Shown: piece by piece, positions 48,238 to 60,414 of the stretch
How positions within the stretch are numbered: position 1 is the stretch's first letter
Layout: the number at the start of each line of letters is the position of its first letter
Source: Citrobacter sp. MGH106
GTDB taxonomy: Bacteria > Pseudomonadota > Gammaproteobacteria > Enterobacterales > Enterobacteriaceae
Assembly (NCBI RefSeq): GCF_001037495.1
Contig: NZ_KQ089822.1
Location: 2,777,403 to 2,841,402 of the forward strand
Direction of reading: 5' to 3'
Length of the DNA: 64,000 nucleotides
Notes under the pieces: generated by a model
What the model was told of the DNA's origin: nothing
Database searches by the model: none
The model's input: only the letters and a program-made list of their open reading frames with translations
Program-made: the position numbers and the translations under genes

Positions 48238-48365
48238 TCTGTGCCAGCGGATTCTTGCGTCTTCAAAAAACCCCTCTGCTTTTTGTCAGTAACGGTTGGC
48301 ATTTTGTAAATCTACCGTTAACCTGATAGCGGACTTCCCTTCTGTAATCACAATGGAACCTCGTC

Positions 48366-49556
48366 ATGTTTGAGAACATTACCGCCGCTCCTGCCGACCC
48401 TATTTTAGGTCTGGCTGATTTGTTTCGTGCCGATGACCGCCCAGGAAAAATCAACCTTGGGATTGGTGTATATAAAGATGAGACAGGCAAAACGCCGGTG
48501 CTGACCAGCGTTAAAAAAGCCGAGCAGTATATACTGGAAAATGAAACCACCAAAAACTACCTTGGCATTGACGGTATTCCAGAGTTTGGTCGTTGCACTC
48601 AGGAATTGCTGTTTGGTAAAGGTAGCGTTCTGATTAACGACAAACGCGCACGTACAGCACAGACCCCTGGCGGTACCGGTGCATTGCGTGTGGCTGCTGA
48701 TTTCCTGGCAAAAAACACCGCAACCAAACGCGTATGGGTGAGTAATCCAAGCTGGCCAAACCATAAGAGTGTATTTAACTCTGCTGGTCTGGAAGTACGT
48801 GAATACAACTATTACGATGCGGCAAACCATTCTTTAGACTTTGATGCGCTGCTGGCAAGCCTTAGTGAAGCGCAGGCAGGTGACGTGGTGTTATTCCACG
48901 GTTGCTGCCATAACCCAACCGGTATTGATCCTACACTGGAACAGTGGCAGACGCTGGCGCAACTGTCTGTCGAAAAAGGCTGGTTACCGCTGTTCGACTT
49001 CGCTTATCAGGGCTTTGCCCGTGGCCTGGAAGAAGATGCTGAAGGCCTGCGCGCATTCGCTGCGTTACATAAAGAGCTTATTGTCGCCAGCTCCTATTCC
49101 AAAAACTTTGGTCTGTACAATGAGCGCGTAGGCGCCTGTACGCTGGTTGCTGCCGATGCCGAAACCGTCGATCGCGCATTCAGCCAGATGAAGTCTGTCA
49201 TTCGTGCCAACTATTCCAACCCACCAGCACACGGTGCGTCGGTTGTGGCAACCATCCTGAGCAATGATGCCCTGCGCGCTATCTGGGAGCAAGAACTGAC
49301 CGATATGCGTCAACGCATTCAGCGCATGCGTCTGCTGTTTGTTAATACACTGCAGGAGAAAGGTGCGAACCGCGACTTCAGCTTTATCATTAAACAGAAC
49401 GGCATGTTCTCATTCAGTGGCCTGACAAAAGAGCAGGTTCTGCGTCTGCGTGAAGAGTTCGGTGTTTATGCCGTAGCGTCCGGACGTGTAAACGTTGCAG
49501 GAATGACGCCAGATAACATGGCGCCACTGTGCGAAGCGATTGTTGCTGTGCTGTAA
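48366..49556 (+). CDS. aspC: Aspartate aminotransferase, 396 aa
   Basis: AspC transfers the amino group between aspartate and 2-oxoglutarate, and also acts on aromatic amino acids. The PLP-binding lysine is Lys246 in [15 protein letters not shown], and the substrate-carboxylate arginine lies in [24 protein letters not shown] is the cofactor-side loop. Length equals E. coli. It has its own gap and terminator after ompF. Confidence 0.97.
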   Translation: MFENITAAPADPILGLADLFRADDRPGKINLGIGVYKDETGKTPVLTSVKKAEQYILENETTKNYLGIDGIPEFGRCTQELLFGKGSVLINDKRARTAQTPGGTGALRVAADFLAKNTATKRVWVSNPSWPNHKSVFNSAGLEVREYNYYDAANHSLDFDALLASLSEAQAGDVVLFHGCCHNPTGIDPTLEQWQTLAQLSVEKGWLPLFDFAYQGFARGLEEDAEGLRAFAALHKELIVASSYSKNFGLYNERVGACTLVAADAETVDRAFSQMKSVIRANYSNPPAHGASVVATILSNDALRAIWEQELTDMRQRIQRMRLLFVNTLQEKGANRDFSFIIKQNGMFSFSGLTKEQVLRLREEFGVYAVASGRVNVAGMTPDNMAPLCEAIVAVL

Positions 49557-49569
49557 GCTATTGAGCACT

Positions 49570-49597
49570 AAAAAGGCCGCAATAGCGGCCTTTTTCA
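49570..49597. terminator. Terminator between aspC and gloC
   Basis: AAAAAGGCCGC and GCGGCCTTTTT flank a short loop between convergent genes. A- and T-runs on both sides allow use in both directions. Confidence 0.88.
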
Positions 49598-49611
49598 TTT
49601 ATCGGAGTAGA

Positions 49612-50259
49612 TTACCAGACTGGCATTTCATCCTGCAGGAACGGATTATGTAGCCGTTCGTTGCCCAACGTCGAAAGTGGGCCGTGCCCCGGAATAAACG
49701 TCACATCATCACCCAGCGGCAATAATTTACGTTTAATCGAATCGATCAACTGGCTGTGATCCCCACGTGGAAAATCACTGCGTCCAACGCCACCTTTGAA
49801 AATCACGTCACCTGAAATCAGTAACTGTGACTGTTCATCAAAGAAGACCACATGTCCCGGGGTGTGACCCGGACAATGCAACACCTGTAGCGTCACATTC
49901 CCAACGCTTACTCTATCGCCTTCGTTCAACCAGCGATCGGGCGTCAACGGCTCGCAGTCTCCCAGACCAAACATACGACTCTGAGCGGGAAGCCCCTGCA
50001 ACCAGAACTCATCTTCTTTTTCCGGACCGATAACCGGTACGCCGTAGTGTTGCGCCAGTTCAGACGCTGCACCTACATGGTCAAGATGACCGTGCGTAAG
50101 CAGGATCTGCATTAGCGTCAGGCCGCTGGCATCCACTTCCTGTTTGATTTTCTCAGCATCGCCGCCGGGATCGACCAGCGCAGCCAGACGGGTTTGCTCA
50201 CACCAGATCAGCGAGCAATTCTGGGCGAATGCAGTGACCGGAATAATACGATAGTTCAT
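49612..50259 (-). CDS. gloC: Type II glyoxalase GloC (YcbL), 215 aa
   Basis: GloC is a metallo-beta-lactamase-fold hydrolase that cleaves S-lactoylglutathione in methylglyoxal detoxification. The metal motif THGHLDH lies at residues 55-61, with further ligands in [23 protein letters not shown] and IPGHGP. It is shorter than GloB because it lacks the C-terminal helical domain. It follows mepK after 28 bp on the same strand, so the two may be co-transcribed. Confidence 0.94.
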   Translation of the reverse strand: MNYRIIPVTAFAQNCSLIWCEQTRLAALVDPGGDAEKIKQEVDASGLTLMQILLTHGHLDHVGAASELAQHYGVPVIGPEKEDEFWLQGLPAQSRMFGLGDCEPLTPDRWLNEGDRVSVGNVTLQVLHCPGHTPGHVVFFDEQSQLLISGDVIFKGGVGRSDFPRGDHSQLIDSIKRKLLPLGDDVTFIPGHGPLSTLGNERLHNPFLQDEMPVW

Positions 50260-50287
50260 ACGGCTCCTGTTTCATTAAGCTTATGGA

Positions 50288-50836
50288 TCACCAGTGACGC
50301 GCCGGTCCGGTGTCAATATGCACAAAGTTACTGCGTGGGTAGTATCCTACACCACCTGCGCGCATAGATAACGCAGCTTTGCGAATATTACTTAATGCGA
50401 TGCCTTCAATATGGAAATCCATGGCCTGCCCTTTCGTGTGGTAGCTTTTCTTTGCCACACCACGGCTGTGCGCACGTAATTCATTATTGGTATCAATAGA
50501 GCGGTAACCAGAAATAAGCTGTACGGGTTTACGCGTGCCCAGAAGGCCTTGCAGACGGAAGAGTTGATCGAACAATCCCGGGTCGATGGATTTCACTTTA
50601 TTCGCGCGAAAATCACGGAAAAAGTGATTAAGTTTAGCTAATTCGTCCTGAATATAGCCCCTGCCATCAAAAAACTCTGCTTTAATTGACTCTCCGGTAT
50701 GAAGGTTATTCAGAGTCAAAATGCGCGGACGTGGGGTAGAGAGTGTAGCAAACGCAGGCGTAGGCAGGATGGCAGCGCCGAGGGCAATGCCACCAAGCGC
50801 CAGCAATTTGCGGCGATTAGCGTCAAATTTGTCCAT
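50288..50836 (-). CDS. mepK: Murein endopeptidase MepK (YcbK), 182 aa
   Basis: MepK is a periplasmic M15-type zinc peptidase that cleaves 3-3 (and 3-4) crosslinks in peptidoglycan. The zinc site is visible as His133 and Asp140 (SYHTKGQAMDFHIEG) and His173 (NFVHIDTG). The N-terminus NRRKLLALGG is a twin-arginine signal for Tat export. Starting at 50836 gives 182 residues as in E. coli. It lies just after ldtD, the enzyme that makes the crosslinks it cuts. Confidence 0.95.
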   Translation of the reverse strand: MDKFDANRRKLLALGGIALGAAILPTPAFATLSTPRPRILTLNNLHTGESIKAEFFDGRGYIQDELAKLNHFFRDFRANKVKSIDPGLFDQLFRLQGLLGTRKPVQLISGYRSIDTNNELRAHSRGVAKKSYHTKGQAMDFHIEGIALSNIRKAALSMRAGGVGYYPRSNFVHIDTGPARHW

Positions 50837-51011
50837 GGTATTAAGTCTACAGGTCAATGTTATCGTATGTATGCTTCAGCGCACGCGGGAAACCTTATCT
50901 GGCTAAGTAGTCCACGTCAAGGCTCCCAACCCCAGGAAACACGGGGCTTACAGCCATTTTGCCCCGTTTCCAGCATAACTTACGACAATCATTTTCCTCG
51001 AACTGCTTAAT

Positions 51012-52763
51012 TTATCTGATTAATTGTTCAGCTTTTGACACAATTTGTGCACTGGATCGCGCCGTCAGATCGTAATTGTAAATATCTGTACGATATTGGG
51101 TACGACCATCAGCTCCAACAAATGCAGTCAGGTAGTAGAGATTGACTGGAATATTCTGGCGAATATTCACATACCGGGTATCCCCCTGCTTCAGAGCATC
51201 CGAGATCCGCGTATCATTCCAGCCCGCATCCTGCAGCAGCATATTCGCCAGTTCAGAAGCCTTATTGACGCGCACACAACCAGAGCTCAGCGCCCGAGTA
51301 TCTTTCTGGAACAACGTATGATTCGGCGTATCGTGCAGATAGATAGCATCTGAACTTGGCATATTGAATTTATATCGTCCCAATGAGTTGCGCGCGCCCG
51401 GCGCTTGCTGGAAGCGGAACGGCAGATTTGAAGGCGTAATTGTTGCCCAATCGACCTGCCATGGATCTATCGCCTCTTTGCTGTTCCAGCCACGCATCAC
51501 GGTATATCCGTGGCGCTCAAGATATCCCGGATCGTTCCATACCTTGGGCAGAATATCTTTACGTGCCAGCGTCGGTGGGACGTTCCATGGTGGGTTAACG
51601 ACCACGTTATTCAGCGCACTGCTCATCATCGGCGTTTTACGGTCAGGTCGCCCGACGATAACGCGGGACGCCAGCACCTGATTACCATTCTGATAATAAA
51701 CCAGTGAATAAGCGGGAATATTGACCATGATACCGGTCGATAAATCACCCGGCAGCAGGCGCAAACGCTGAATATTCAGGGCCAGTACGCCGGCACGCTG
51801 CGCTGGAGTCACGTTCAACCAGTCACGGGTGGCAGGTCCAATCGTACCGTCGGCCCCAAGACCTTGCCAGGCCTGAAAACGCTTCACCGCGTCGACAAGC
51901 TCACGATCGTAAGCGCTACGCCCTTCTTTTGCTGCCGTGCTGACTGACGCATCCAGCATCCCGGTACGCCGCAAAATTTCGCGCAGCGCCGGAATGTCTT
52001 TACTCCACTCACCCGGGCGCAGCGTAGTCGTGCTGATTAATTGCGGCCAGGGGCGTGAATCCCCCACCAGCTTCAGCAATGACTCATGCATCACTGAATA
52101 CTGCGGATGCTGAGGCGTCAGGCTGGCAATAAACGAGGTTAACAGACCATTATCGAGGGCCACCTGCCATTGGTTAATCACCGAGAGCGGCGGCGTCGCC
52201 AGCGCATAAGGCTTATCGCTGTAAAGCCAGCGGTTACCTTTAACGGGGATATTGGCAATGAAGTGAAGATAACCCATCATCGCGTCAGAAAGAACAGCAT
52301 CCCGCGCCAGCCCCGTTACGCCTGGATCGGTCAATAACGCTACCCAGGTGTTAAACTGCGGCTGAAAACCGGCAATAGCCACCTCGGCTAACTGTTGCTG
52401 AAAAGCTTTTACCGCATCACGATTTTCCCACATCGGTTTCATTTCGCGTGCGGCGTACAGCAGTTCCAGTTGGCTCATATAAACTGGCGTATAACCTGCC
52501 GGAAGTTGAGATTGTAATTCTGCGCGGGCTTTATCCACAGACACGCCATCCGGCAGAGGTTGAATCCCCGCCATAATGGCTGTCGCAAAAGATTGTGCCT
52601 GCGGTTGTGATAGCGCGGTTGGCTGTTCACTAACAACCGCAGAGCTGTCACCAGGAATCATTTCAGGCTCATCGGCCTGTGCATTGAACAGTGGAGCGAA
52701 TGTTACGGCCAGGCACAAACTGATTGCCGACAGCCGACGACCACACATTTTATTAAGCAACAT
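51012..52763 (-). CDS. ldtD: L,D-transpeptidase LdtD (YcbB), 583 aa
   Basis: LdtD forms 3-3 crosslinks in peptidoglycan and allows survival under beta-lactams and outer-membrane stress. A signal peptide (ending NAQA) is followed by a scaffold domain, a PG-binding domain ([26 protein letters not shown] in outline), and the YkuD catalytic domain with Cys496 in LSSGCVRVN and the upstream HDTPNH histidine. The start at 52763 matches E. coli. It is 32 residues shorter than E. coli LdtD: the charged linker between TGMLD and the PG-binding domain is cut to a short stretch ([13 protein letters not shown]). Confidence 0.94.
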   Translation of the reverse strand: MLLNKMCGRRLSAISLCLAVTFAPLFNAQADEPEMIPGDSSAVVSEQPTALSQPQAQSFATAIMAGIQPLPDGVSVDKARAELQSQLPAGYTPVYMSQLELLYAAREMKPMWENRDAVKAFQQQLAEVAIAGFQPQFNTWVALLTDPGVTGLARDAVLSDAMMGYLHFIANIPVKGNRWLYSDKPYALATPPLSVINQWQVALDNGLLTSFIASLTPQHPQYSVMHESLLKLVGDSRPWPQLISTTTLRPGEWSKDIPALREILRRTGMLDASVSTAAKEGRSAYDRELVDAVKRFQAWQGLGADGTIGPATRDWLNVTPAQRAGVLALNIQRLRLLPGDLSTGIMVNIPAYSLVYYQNGNQVLASRVIVGRPDRKTPMMSSALNNVVVNPPWNVPPTLARKDILPKVWNDPGYLERHGYTVMRGWNSKEAIDPWQVDWATITPSNLPFRFQQAPGARNSLGRYKFNMPSSDAIYLHDTPNHTLFQKDTRALSSGCVRVNKASELANMLLQDAGWNDTRISDALKQGDTRYVNIRQNIPVNLYYLTAFVGADGRTQYRTDIYNYDLTARSSAQIVSKAEQLIR

Positions 52764-52992
52764 CCCTTGCCCCCTGTTTTCTTTATCATACTCTGAATAG
52801 CCAGGCCGCATGCTCATCTCCATTCATCATGGGCTGGACCTGAAAAACGCCAATACAATCTAAAGTATGACGAGCAAGCCTGGTTTACTCGTCAGGCTTA
52901 CCTTCAGTATATAAACATCAAAAATTTTTTGCCTGACCTAATGTAAAGAAGTTTAAAGAAATTTCACCCAGCAAACCGGGTTTTCATAAAAG

Positions 52993-53020
52993 AATAAAGC
53001 GGCCTTTTGGCCGCTTTATT
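52993..53020 (-). terminator. mukB operon terminator
   Basis: AATAAAGCGGCC and GGCCGCTTTATT form a perfect 12-bp stem with a TTTT loop, 9 bp past the mukB stop on the minus strand. Confidence 0.88.
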
Positions 53021-53028
53021 ACTTATAC

Positions 53029-56000
53029 TTAGCTTGCCTGCGAGGAGGCATCTTCGATTCCCGGCAGCGGCTCCGGTAACTGAGGTGCAAAGCCGCGCAG
53101 GCCAACCACATGAACGTGCTCGGTATTCTGGAAGACCTTACGCACCAGTTTATAGGTGGTGCCTTTCTCAGGACTGATGTTTTCCGGCGCAGCGATAATA
53201 AGCTGCATCTGCAGCCTCTCGCAAAGCTCAAACAGGGTCGCGATAGAGCGCGCATCCAGTCGGGCTGCTTCATCAAGGAACAGCAGGCGACATGGGGAAA
53301 TATCTTTCCCGCGCAGCCTACGGCCTTCATCTTCCCAGCTTTGCACAACCATCACCAAAATCGACATCCCGGTTCCGATCGCTTCACCCGTTGACAGAGC
53401 ACCGGATTCAGCACGCAACCAGCCGTCGGAACCACGGTTAACTTCGACTTCCATTTCCAGATAGTTACGGTAGTCCAGTAGTTCTTCACCGATGGTTTGC
53501 GGCGTGCGTTGTCCCATGTCTATCTGCGGATTAAGACGCTGATACAGCTTCGCCAGCGCTTCGGAGAAGGTCAGACGGTTGCTGTTAAACAGATCCTGAT
53601 GCTGTTCATGTTGCTCAGAAAGTACATCCAGCAAGGTGGCATGCGTTTCACGCACATTCACGTTCAGACGAACGCTGTTCACCTGACCAAACGATACGCT
53701 TTGCAGTCCCTGGTTCAGCATACGAATACGGTTTTGCTCGCGCTGGATAGTCTTACGGATGATGTTCGCCACGCTGCGTGAGCTGATCGCCAGCTTCTGT
53801 TCGCGAGAGGTTAATTCTTCCGTCAGGCGGCTCAGCTCAATTTCCATCTGTTCGATGGCCTCAACCGGATCGTCGGTACGAATAATATCCTGACGGATAC
53901 GTTCGCGCAGATGCTGATAAACCGCTACAAAGAACTGAATTTTACGTTCTGGCCGTTTTGGATCTTCAGACATGCGCAGCACGTCGCGCAAATGTTCGTT
54001 ATCTGCCACCGCCAGACGCAACGCCCCCAGCGCCTTATCCGACATCGAACGCAATTCATCACCGGAAAGATAAGCCAGTTCACGACGGTGCAGACGGCGT
54101 TCAACACCGTTATCTTTCACCATCCGCATCACCGCGCACCACCCGGCTTTCGCCGTGACTACCTGCTCACGCATTTCGTGATAATCCCGCTCCAGCTTAC
54201 GCAACCTGCGGGTTAAGTTATCCATCTCTGCTTCGCAGAAGGTGAGCGCTTTTTCCAGCTGGTTTCGGCGCGCACGGTTGTTACTCAACTGTGCATGCAG
54301 TTCATCACGACGAATACGCGCGCGTTCTTCCGCGCCGCTGTCAGCGCGAACACCGATATCCTGCAGTTCGCGTTGTAAATCGTTCAGCAGCTCTTTTTTG
54401 GTGTCGTAGGAGCTTTTCAGTGAGGCCATGACCTGGCTGTACTGGCTCAACTGTGCAGCATGGCTGCGCAGCGCTTCACGGGCGCGAGTACGCTCCGCTT
54501 CCGCATGTTCCAGACGTTCACGTAGCTTCTCGTTCAGATCGCTATTGCCGTTAAGCATTTCAGCAGAGTCAGAATAGCTAAAGTGCGCCCGACGCTGTAC
54601 GACTTCGGTCAGCGCGAAAGCCTGTTGACGTGCATCACGCTGTACCTGCTGGGAATACGCGTAGTCTTCTTTGAGTTGTTCAAACTGCTCGGGGTCATTT
54701 TGCAGAACCGAAACGATCGGTTCCAGTTTGGCCAGTTGATTGCCATGCTGCTGAACAAAGCGTGCCGCTTCCTCGGCTTCATCCAGGCGTTCGCGAATTT
54801 CGTCCACGCGATCGGCGAGCGTATCATCTGCCAGCAGATTCAATCGCGGCAACAGGCGGTTCAGGGCAGAGACGCCCTCTTTCGCCTGTTCAAACTGCAT
54901 ACGCTGCTGTTGGTTATCATTTTCATGATTGGTCAACGCACGTTCCAGTTCTACACGACGGCTGTTTAATTGACGAATTTCCGCTTCCGGGTCGGCTTCA
55001 AACGCAACCGACAGATGGCTACCGATAAAACGGCTAAACGCCTGATGCAAACGCTGAGTTTTCTGGACGTCAAAAGAGAGCGTGGCGAAACGTTCGGACA
55101 GCCCCTCACGTTCAGCATGCAGGGTTTCAATGCGGCTTTCCCGCGCGGCACGACCAAAAATTGGTACTGTCGGGAAGCGGGAATAACGCCACTGACGTTC
55201 AGCGGTTTTCACCACCACCGCTTTTTCCAGCTCATCCACGCTGAAGACGCTGTCATCGAACGACTGCGGATCCCCTTCGATGAAATAGAGATCTTCCGGG
55301 CAATCTGTCAGTCCTTCGAGTTGCCCGGTGATGAGTGAGAGATCCGGCACAACAATGGCATGGCGTGACGGACCATACAGCGCGGAGAAGTACGGTGCAT
55401 CTTCAAGGCTAACGTCGTCATAGATTTCAGACAGCAGCACGCCGCCGAAGCGTTCCGCCAGCGCATTCAGACGTTGATCTTCCGCACCACCCGGCTGGCT
55501 TAAGCGCTCAATCTCTTCATCGACGGCGTTTTTACGCGCACCGACTTCATCACGCTCAACAATGGCTTCACGTTCGCGTTCCAGCAGTTGTTGCAGATAT
55601 TCAGTAACCTCCTGGCTGGAGGTGAACTCTTCGCCGCACTGCTCGCTGAGCTGATTCAGGCTATTTTGCGCCGCCAGCCAGACAGGAGCACGTTGCATTA
55701 AATGCTGAATGCGGGATTGCAGTTGCTCCTGCTCCTGACGCAGCGTCATACGCTGTTCGCTGGCAGACGACACGCTATCAGACAAGGAAGCGATACGAGC
55801 TTCCAGCTCCTGATGCAGGGCTTCCAGCTCATCAATATCGAAATGTTTGCCCTGACGTTTACAGAACTCCGCCAGCAGACGTTCCGCTTCCTGTTGTTCG
55901 CGCAGGCGCTGTTCCAGCTCACCCAGGCGCATACGCAGCGGTTGAACCTGTTCCGCCAGATGACGCTGCTCAACGCCTTCACGCAACAATTCACGAGCAA

Positions 56001-57489
56001 CGCTCCAGGCTTCCCCGCGCGCCAGTGGGCCGTTGATCGCCACTACCAACTGGTAAGCCTGTTCGAACTGACTGTGCGCGGTTTGCGCCACGCTCATTTT
56101 CTGTTCCAGCGTCAGCAGTTTTTCAGTAGCTTCTTGCTCTTTTGCCTGGAAGGTTTCCAGCCATTCCGCCGCGCTGTCCGCCGTCAGATCCGGTAAATGG
56201 CAGAGCTCTTTAGCCCGGCTCAACGCCTGAATCGCCTGGGTGTACTGAATGGCTCGTGTTTGCTGAACGTCCAGCGCTTGCTGGTAATCGGCAAGCTGGC
56301 TTTTCAGCTCATCCACTTCCAGTTCGGCGGCTTCCGCACGAGCCTCATTTTCATCCTGGCGGTCAGCGGCTTCCGCTACCACTTCATTTTGTTCTTCGAG
56401 GCGGATCTGCAACTCTTCGAGATCCGCTTCATAGCGTTCGATTTTTTCCTGCTGCCGGAGCGCGGTTTGCACCAGATTCAGGTGATCGCTGGCCGCCTGA
56501 TAATCGGCTTCAAGGTCGCCTTCCGCACCGTTATGTTCGCCCAGCTCGCGCGCCATCTCGACATGCTTGTACTGTTCCGCCGCCAGCTGTTTGCGCGAGG
56601 TATACAACTCGCGACGATATTCCAGCGCTTTATCCAGATGAATGCGACGCTCGTTGGCGTGGCGCATATAGTCCGCCGCCACATAGTTCGTTGCCTCGCT
56701 GATCAGGTGCTTAAACAAGTCGCGGTCAGACTGAGTTACGCGTATTGCTTCCAGCGTCATGCGGTTTTCCCGCAATGCGGCTTCCATATCCTGGAACGCT
56801 TTACGCACCCCGCCGTTTTCTGGCAACAGATAGTCGCGCAGTGAACGGGTAATGGCGCTGGAAATCCCGCCGTACAGTGAAGCTTCGATCAGGCGATAGA
56901 ATTTACTACGGTCGGAAGCTGAGCGCAGACGACGGGCGATGATGCCCAAATCGAACATCAGTGAGTGGTAATCGGTTATTGAGTTGAACTGCTTAAACTG
57001 CACGCCTTCCATCTCATCGAGCTTCTCTTTCAGCTCTGGAAGAGACAGGACGCGAGCCTGGCGCTCGTTCAGCGTTTCCGTTACCAGCTCGGTTGGCTGT
57101 ACCGACATCGGCAGCCCCTGAATGGCAAACGGCTTGATATCAACTTTACGGTCGCGCCCGGCCACCTGTTGCAGACGAACGCCGACGACTACGCGCTGAT
57201 GACGCGAGTTGAGGACATCGAGCATGGAGTAGCAGACACCCGCTTTTAGCTTACCGTGCAGGCCTTTATCACGTGAACCGCTGGTCGCACCGGCTTCCGT
57301 GGTGTTACGGAAATGCAGCAGGGTTAAGTCCGGGATTAACGCCGTAACAAACGCCGCCATGGTAGTGGATTTACCCGCACCGTTACCCCCCGACAAGGTG
57401 GTAACCAGTTCATCGAGATCAAACGTACGGGCAAAAAAACCATTCCAGTTAATCAGCGTAAGTGAGCGAAATTTACCGCGTTCAATCAT
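53029..57489 (-). CDS. mukB: Chromosome condensin MukB, 1486 aa
   Basis: MukB is the SMC-like ATPase of the MukBEF condensin that compacts and orients the chromosome. The Walker A loop GGNGAGKS is at residues 34-41; near the C-terminus are the ABC signature [13 protein letters not shown] and the Walker [12 protein letters not shown]. In between are long coiled coils and the central hinge. Length is exactly that of E. coli. Its ATG overlaps the mukE stop by one base, so it is translationally coupled. It is the last gene of cmoM-mukF-mukE-mukB. Confidence 0.98.
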   Translation of the reverse strand: MIERGKFRSLTLINWNGFFARTFDLDELVTTLSGGNGAGKSTTMAAFVTALIPDLTLLHFRNTTEAGATSGSRDKGLHGKLKAGVCYSMLDVLNSRHQRVVVGVRLQQVAGRDRKVDIKPFAIQGLPMSVQPTELVTETLNERQARVLSLPELKEKLDEMEGVQFKQFNSITDYHSLMFDLGIIARRLRSASDRSKFYRLIEASLYGGISSAITRSLRDYLLPENGGVRKAFQDMEAALRENRMTLEAIRVTQSDRDLFKHLISEATNYVAADYMRHANERRIHLDKALEYRRELYTSRKQLAAEQYKHVEMARELGEHNGAEGDLEADYQAASDHLNLVQTALRQQEKIERYEADLEELQIRLEEQNEVVAEAADRQDENEARAEAAELEVDELKSQLADYQQALDVQQTRAIQYTQAIQALSRAKELCHLPDLTADSAAEWLETFQAKEQEATEKLLTLEQKMSVAQTAHSQFEQAYQLVVAINGPLARGEAWSVARELLREGVEQRHLAEQVQPLRMRLGELEQRLREQQEAERLLAEFCKRQGKHFDIDELEALHQELEARIASLSDSVSSASEQRMTLRQEQEQLQSRIQHLMQRAPVWLAAQNSLNQLSEQCGEEFTSSQEVTEYLQQLLEREREAIVERDEVGARKNAVDEEIERLSQPGGAEDQRLNALAERFGGVLLSEIYDDVSLEDAPYFSALYGPSRHAIVVPDLSLITGQLEGLTDCPEDLYFIEGDPQSFDDSVFSVDELEKAVVVKTAERQWRYSRFPTVPIFGRAARESRIETLHAEREGLSERFATLSFDVQKTQRLHQAFSRFIGSHLSVAFEADPEAEIRQLNSRRVELERALTNHENDNQQQRMQFEQAKEGVSALNRLLPRLNLLADDTLADRVDEIRERLDEAEEAARFVQQHGNQLAKLEPIVSVLQNDPEQFEQLKEDYAYSQQVQRDARQQAFALTEVVQRRAHFSYSDSAEMLNGNSDLNEKLRERLEHAEAERTRAREALRSHAAQLSQYSQVMASLKSSYDTKKELLNDLQRELQDIGVRADSGAEERARIRRDELHAQLSNNRARRNQLEKALTFCEAEMDNLTRRLRKLERDYHEMREQVVTAKAGWCAVMRMVKDNGVERRLHRRELAYLSGDELRSMSDKALGALRLAVADNEHLRDVLRMSEDPKRPERKIQFFVAVYQHLRERIRQDIIRTDDPVEAIEQMEIELSRLTEELTSREQKLAISSRSVANIIRKTIQREQNRIRMLNQGLQSVSFGQVNSVRLNVNVRETHATLLDVLSEQHEQHQDLFNSNRLTFSEALAKLYQRLNPQIDMGQRTPQTIGEELLDYRNYLEMEVEVNRGSDGWLRAESGALSTGEAIGTGMSILVMVVQSWEDEGRRLRGKDISPCRLLFLDEAARLDARSIATLFELCERLQMQLIIAAPENISPEKGTTYKLVRKVFQNTEHVHVVGLRGFAPQLPEPLPGIEDASSQAS

Positions 57490-58193
57490 TATTCTTCCTC
57501 TCCCCTGTCCGGCTGATTCTCTTCTGGCTCATCATTGAGTTGCAGGCGGTTTTCGACCGACATCGCTTCACCATCACGAATTAAGCGACGCTGCGCTTCG
57601 CGCGGATCGTCGCCGCTGCGGACATCCGCGCCAAAGCGGAAAACAGATTCCGTAATACGGAATTTGCTGCTGTCATGGCCCATAAACCACACCATACCTA
57701 AGCGACGCAGGCGGTTGAGAGAAGAACGCACCTTTTCCTGCAGCTTCTGGCGGTCAACGTCCGAACCCGTAGAGCGGTTATTCACCAGTCTGAGCAATTT
57801 TGCTTCGTCAGCCAGCGTCAGCAGTTCGTCATACAGCTCCTGCTGGGTAAAAATCCCTTCATTCGCCAGGCGTTCCGGGCTGAGATAGAGATAACAAAGA
57901 ATTTTACCCACCATCATATCCAGTTCAGACAAGACGGAACGCGGAATGAGCGTCGTCGAACGCGGACGAAGGTAGAAAAACCCCTCCGGAGCACGGATCA
58001 ATTCCACGTTATAGCGGCTGTAAAACTCTTCAAAGTATTCCTGAAAATCCATCAGGAAGGCATGATTGTCCAGCTCATCCAGGCCAATGTGTCGACCCGA
58101 ACGCAATGCGCTGTCCAGCGCCGGAAATAACGGATTCGCCAGCGCTTGCGCCAGCTTAACCGGCATCACTTTTTCAATATTTGTCAATGACAT
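57489..58193 (-). CDS. mukE: Condensin accessory subunit MukE, 234 aa
   Basis: MukE is a winged-helix (kite) dimer that binds the MukF kleisin and the MukB heads. Conserved blocks include [20 protein letters not shown] and [17 protein letters not shown]; the last 30 residues are acidic. I start at the methionine of [11 protein letters not shown] (58193), giving 234 residues. It overlaps the mukF end by 20 bp and touches the mukB start. Confidence 0.97.
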   Translation of the reverse strand: MSLTNIEKVMPVKLAQALANPLFPALDSALRSGRHIGLDELDNHAFLMDFQEYFEEFYSRYNVELIRAPEGFFYLRPRSTTLIPRSVLSELDMMVGKILCYLYLSPERLANEGIFTQQELYDELLTLADEAKLLRLVNNRSTGSDVDRQKLQEKVRSSLNRLRRLGMVWFMGHDSSKFRITESVFRFGADVRSGDDPREAQRRLIRDGEAMSVENRLQLNDEPEENQPDRGEEE

Positions 58194-59496
58194 GCGCCTG
58201 TACCTTGGCTCCGTAATCATTAATCGGCTGCCATTTGGCTGGCAGTCCGGTGAAATCTGCTTGCGCTACGCCAAGGCGTACCGCCTGATCGATAACAATA
58301 CGCGCTACGTCGAAGTGACGCGCACGTGGGTATTGCGCCAGATACTCGCGCACTACCAAACCGAGATCCAGTGGCGTTTGTCTGGATTTATAGATAGCCA
58401 ACTGTTCTTCAATAATCGCCGCCAGTTGTTCGCGGATCTCGTTAAATTCTTCATATTCCAGGTCCGGCGGAAGCTCCCCGGTAACCTCTTCATCACGCAA
58501 CACCATCTCTTCGTCACGCATGTCCAGCAATCGGTCGGCATTGGCATAAGTCAATGCCCACGGATCGTCAAAATATGTCTGCACAGACTGGCGCAAGCGC
58601 TGGGCAAAGACGCGGTTTTTATCCATATCAATCGCGGTGCGGATAAATTTATGTACGTGTCGATCGTAGCCAATCCACAAATCAATGGATTGCTGGCCCC
58701 AACTAATAATTCGGTCAAGTTTGCTTTGTAAGTCAAATACCAGACGGTCAACGAAATGCAGGTCGTCATGCGTCATCGTGGCATCCTGAATACGCAACAG
58801 ATTAGCCTGTAGCTTATCACCCGCCGCTTCCAGCGTGTCCTGCAACTCACGCAGCGTACCGGAAGTTTCAGACAGCAGCATTTCACAGCTGGAAATCGCA
58901 GCCCGCCAGTCTTTATTCAGCAATTGCGCAATGTCATCTTTAACCTGTTGCTGTTGCTCATCCATAATGCGCTGCGTCAGATCGATGCTGTCAAAAATTT
59001 CCGCCACCGAGTATTTCAGCGGAGCGTAAACGTTGCGGTGCCAGTGGAACTCATCGCCGCCTTCATCCGCCGCGTCTGCTGCACGCTTTAGCTCACCTGC
59101 CACAATCGACAACTGCATTGACAGCCGCAACGTGGAGAATTCTCGCTGGCGAATATAGTAATCGGTGATGCCAATCCCGAGCGGCGTCAAACGATAAATG
59201 GCGTTCCCTTCCGCCTGTTCGCTGGTAAAGCGGTTCAGCAGACGTTGACGCACCATATCGTTGATCGCGTTGTTGGCGCGAACGCCGATGGTTTCGCTGG
59301 TTTGCTCAAACGCATCACTCACATGGCGGAACGCATCCACCAGTTCACCTTCACTCATCTCGCCGTCCAGTCGTTCGCCGTTTAGCGTAGCCACAGCCAA
59401 CAGGAACGAAAGTCTGTCTACCGGCAGAGAGATAGAGAAGTCATTTTTTCTGGCCCAGGCAACCAGTTCGGGGACTGTCTGGGAAAATTCACTCAT
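58174..59496 (-). CDS. mukF: Kleisin subunit MukF, 440 aa
   Basis: MukF is the kleisin that bridges MukB heads. The N-terminal winged-helix dimer domain begins [19 protein letters not shown], a central helical domain includes [19 protein letters not shown] sequence, and the C-terminal winged helix binds MukB. Length equals E. coli. It starts three bases after the cmoM stop and overlaps mukE, giving a tightly coupled operon. Confidence 0.97.
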   Translation of the reverse strand: MSEFSQTVPELVAWARKNDFSISLPVDRLSFLLAVATLNGERLDGEMSEGELVDAFRHVSDAFEQTSETIGVRANNAINDMVRQRLLNRFTSEQAEGNAIYRLTPLGIGITDYYIRQREFSTLRLSMQLSIVAGELKRAADAADEGGDEFHWHRNVYAPLKYSVAEIFDSIDLTQRIMDEQQQQVKDDIAQLLNKDWRAAISSCEMLLSETSGTLRELQDTLEAAGDKLQANLLRIQDATMTHDDLHFVDRLVFDLQSKLDRIISWGQQSIDLWIGYDRHVHKFIRTAIDMDKNRVFAQRLRQSVQTYFDDPWALTYANADRLLDMRDEEMVLRDEEVTGELPPDLEYEEFNEIREQLAAIIEEQLAIYKSRQTPLDLGLVVREYLAQYPRARHFDVARIVIDQAVRLGVAQADFTGLPAKWQPINDYGAKVQAHVIDKY

Positions 59497-59499
59497 AAG

Positions 59500-60279
59500 T
59501 TATCCTTGCATCTGCGGTTTGCGCGCGGTGACATGAATATAACGACCAAGGCTGATATACGGCTCCTGGCGGCAATAGCGCGTTTCTAACTCAAGTAACA
59601 TTTCATAACCGTCACGCTGTTTATGTTTTTCTCGCAGATAATCATGAAACACGCGTACGCCAGTCTTACCGGTTATCTGCCAACCGATATCCTCCAGCCA
59701 CTGGTAAACCTGCTGAGGATCACGCGGGTAGTCTGGTGAAAGCGTACGTTTTTTACGTTTTGGCATCCCAACCTGCACATAGTCAAAATTCCCTGCGACC
59801 ATGTTATGCATCAACAGACCGTTAGCATTGTAGAACATTAACGACAGCGCGCCGCCGGGACGTAATACCGACCACAGAGTCTGCAGCATGCTGACCGGTT
59901 CAGCCACCCACTCCAGCACAGCATGAAACAATATCAGATCAACCGGGCTTTCCAAATGCGAAGCAACGTCCTGAGCGGCGCATTGTATAAAATGCATGTT
60001 TCCGCTCACACCTTTTGCCTCTGCCGCCTGTTGCGCACGGGCAATCATCTCGCCGGACAGATCGCATAATGTCACGAAATGCCCACATTCAGCCATTTTG
60101 ATGGCCGTCTGTCCTTCACCACCGCCGGCGTCCAGAATGTGTAGTTTTTGCCCACCAAACGTCGTCAGTAAGCGATCCAGATCCTGCCAAAGAATAGCCT
60201 GTCTCAGTTGACCTTTGGTGGTACCGTAAATGTTACGGGAAAACTTCTCTGCAATGTCATCAAAATTGCGATCCCGCAT
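59500..60279 (-). CDS. cmoM: tRNA cmo5U methyltransferase CmoM (SmtA), 259 aa
   Basis: CmoM methylates 5-carboxymethoxyuridine at position 34 of several tRNAs, to form the methyl ester. The SAM-binding motif I reads LDAGGGEGQTAIKMAE, followed by LILFHAVLEWV and LRPGGALSLMFYN. The start at 60279 (MRDRNFDDIAEKF) gives a length close to the E. coli 261. It is the first gene of the muk operon, a conserved link between tRNA modification and condensin genes. Confidence 0.95.
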   Translation of the reverse strand: MRDRNFDDIAEKFSRNIYGTTKGQLRQAILWQDLDRLLTTFGGQKLHILDAGGGEGQTAIKMAECGHFVTLCDLSGEMIARAQQAAEAKGVSGNMHFIQCAAQDVASHLESPVDLILFHAVLEWVAEPVSMLQTLWSVLRPGGALSLMFYNANGLLMHNMVAGNFDYVQVGMPKRKKRTLSPDYPRDPQQVYQWLEDIGWQITGKTGVRVFHDYLREKHKQRDGYEMLLELETRYCRQEPYISLGRYIHVTARKPQMQG

Positions 60280-60414
60280 CGGGCTCTCCACATACTGGCT
60301 TTAGGGTGACTAAGTAAAACCGCTATTTTGTCACACCCACGCCGAGAATGAACCTTCCTGGTGTAATATCCCTGCAGATCCCCTGCTGTATGGTTAAAAA
60401 AGGAACCAAAAAGG

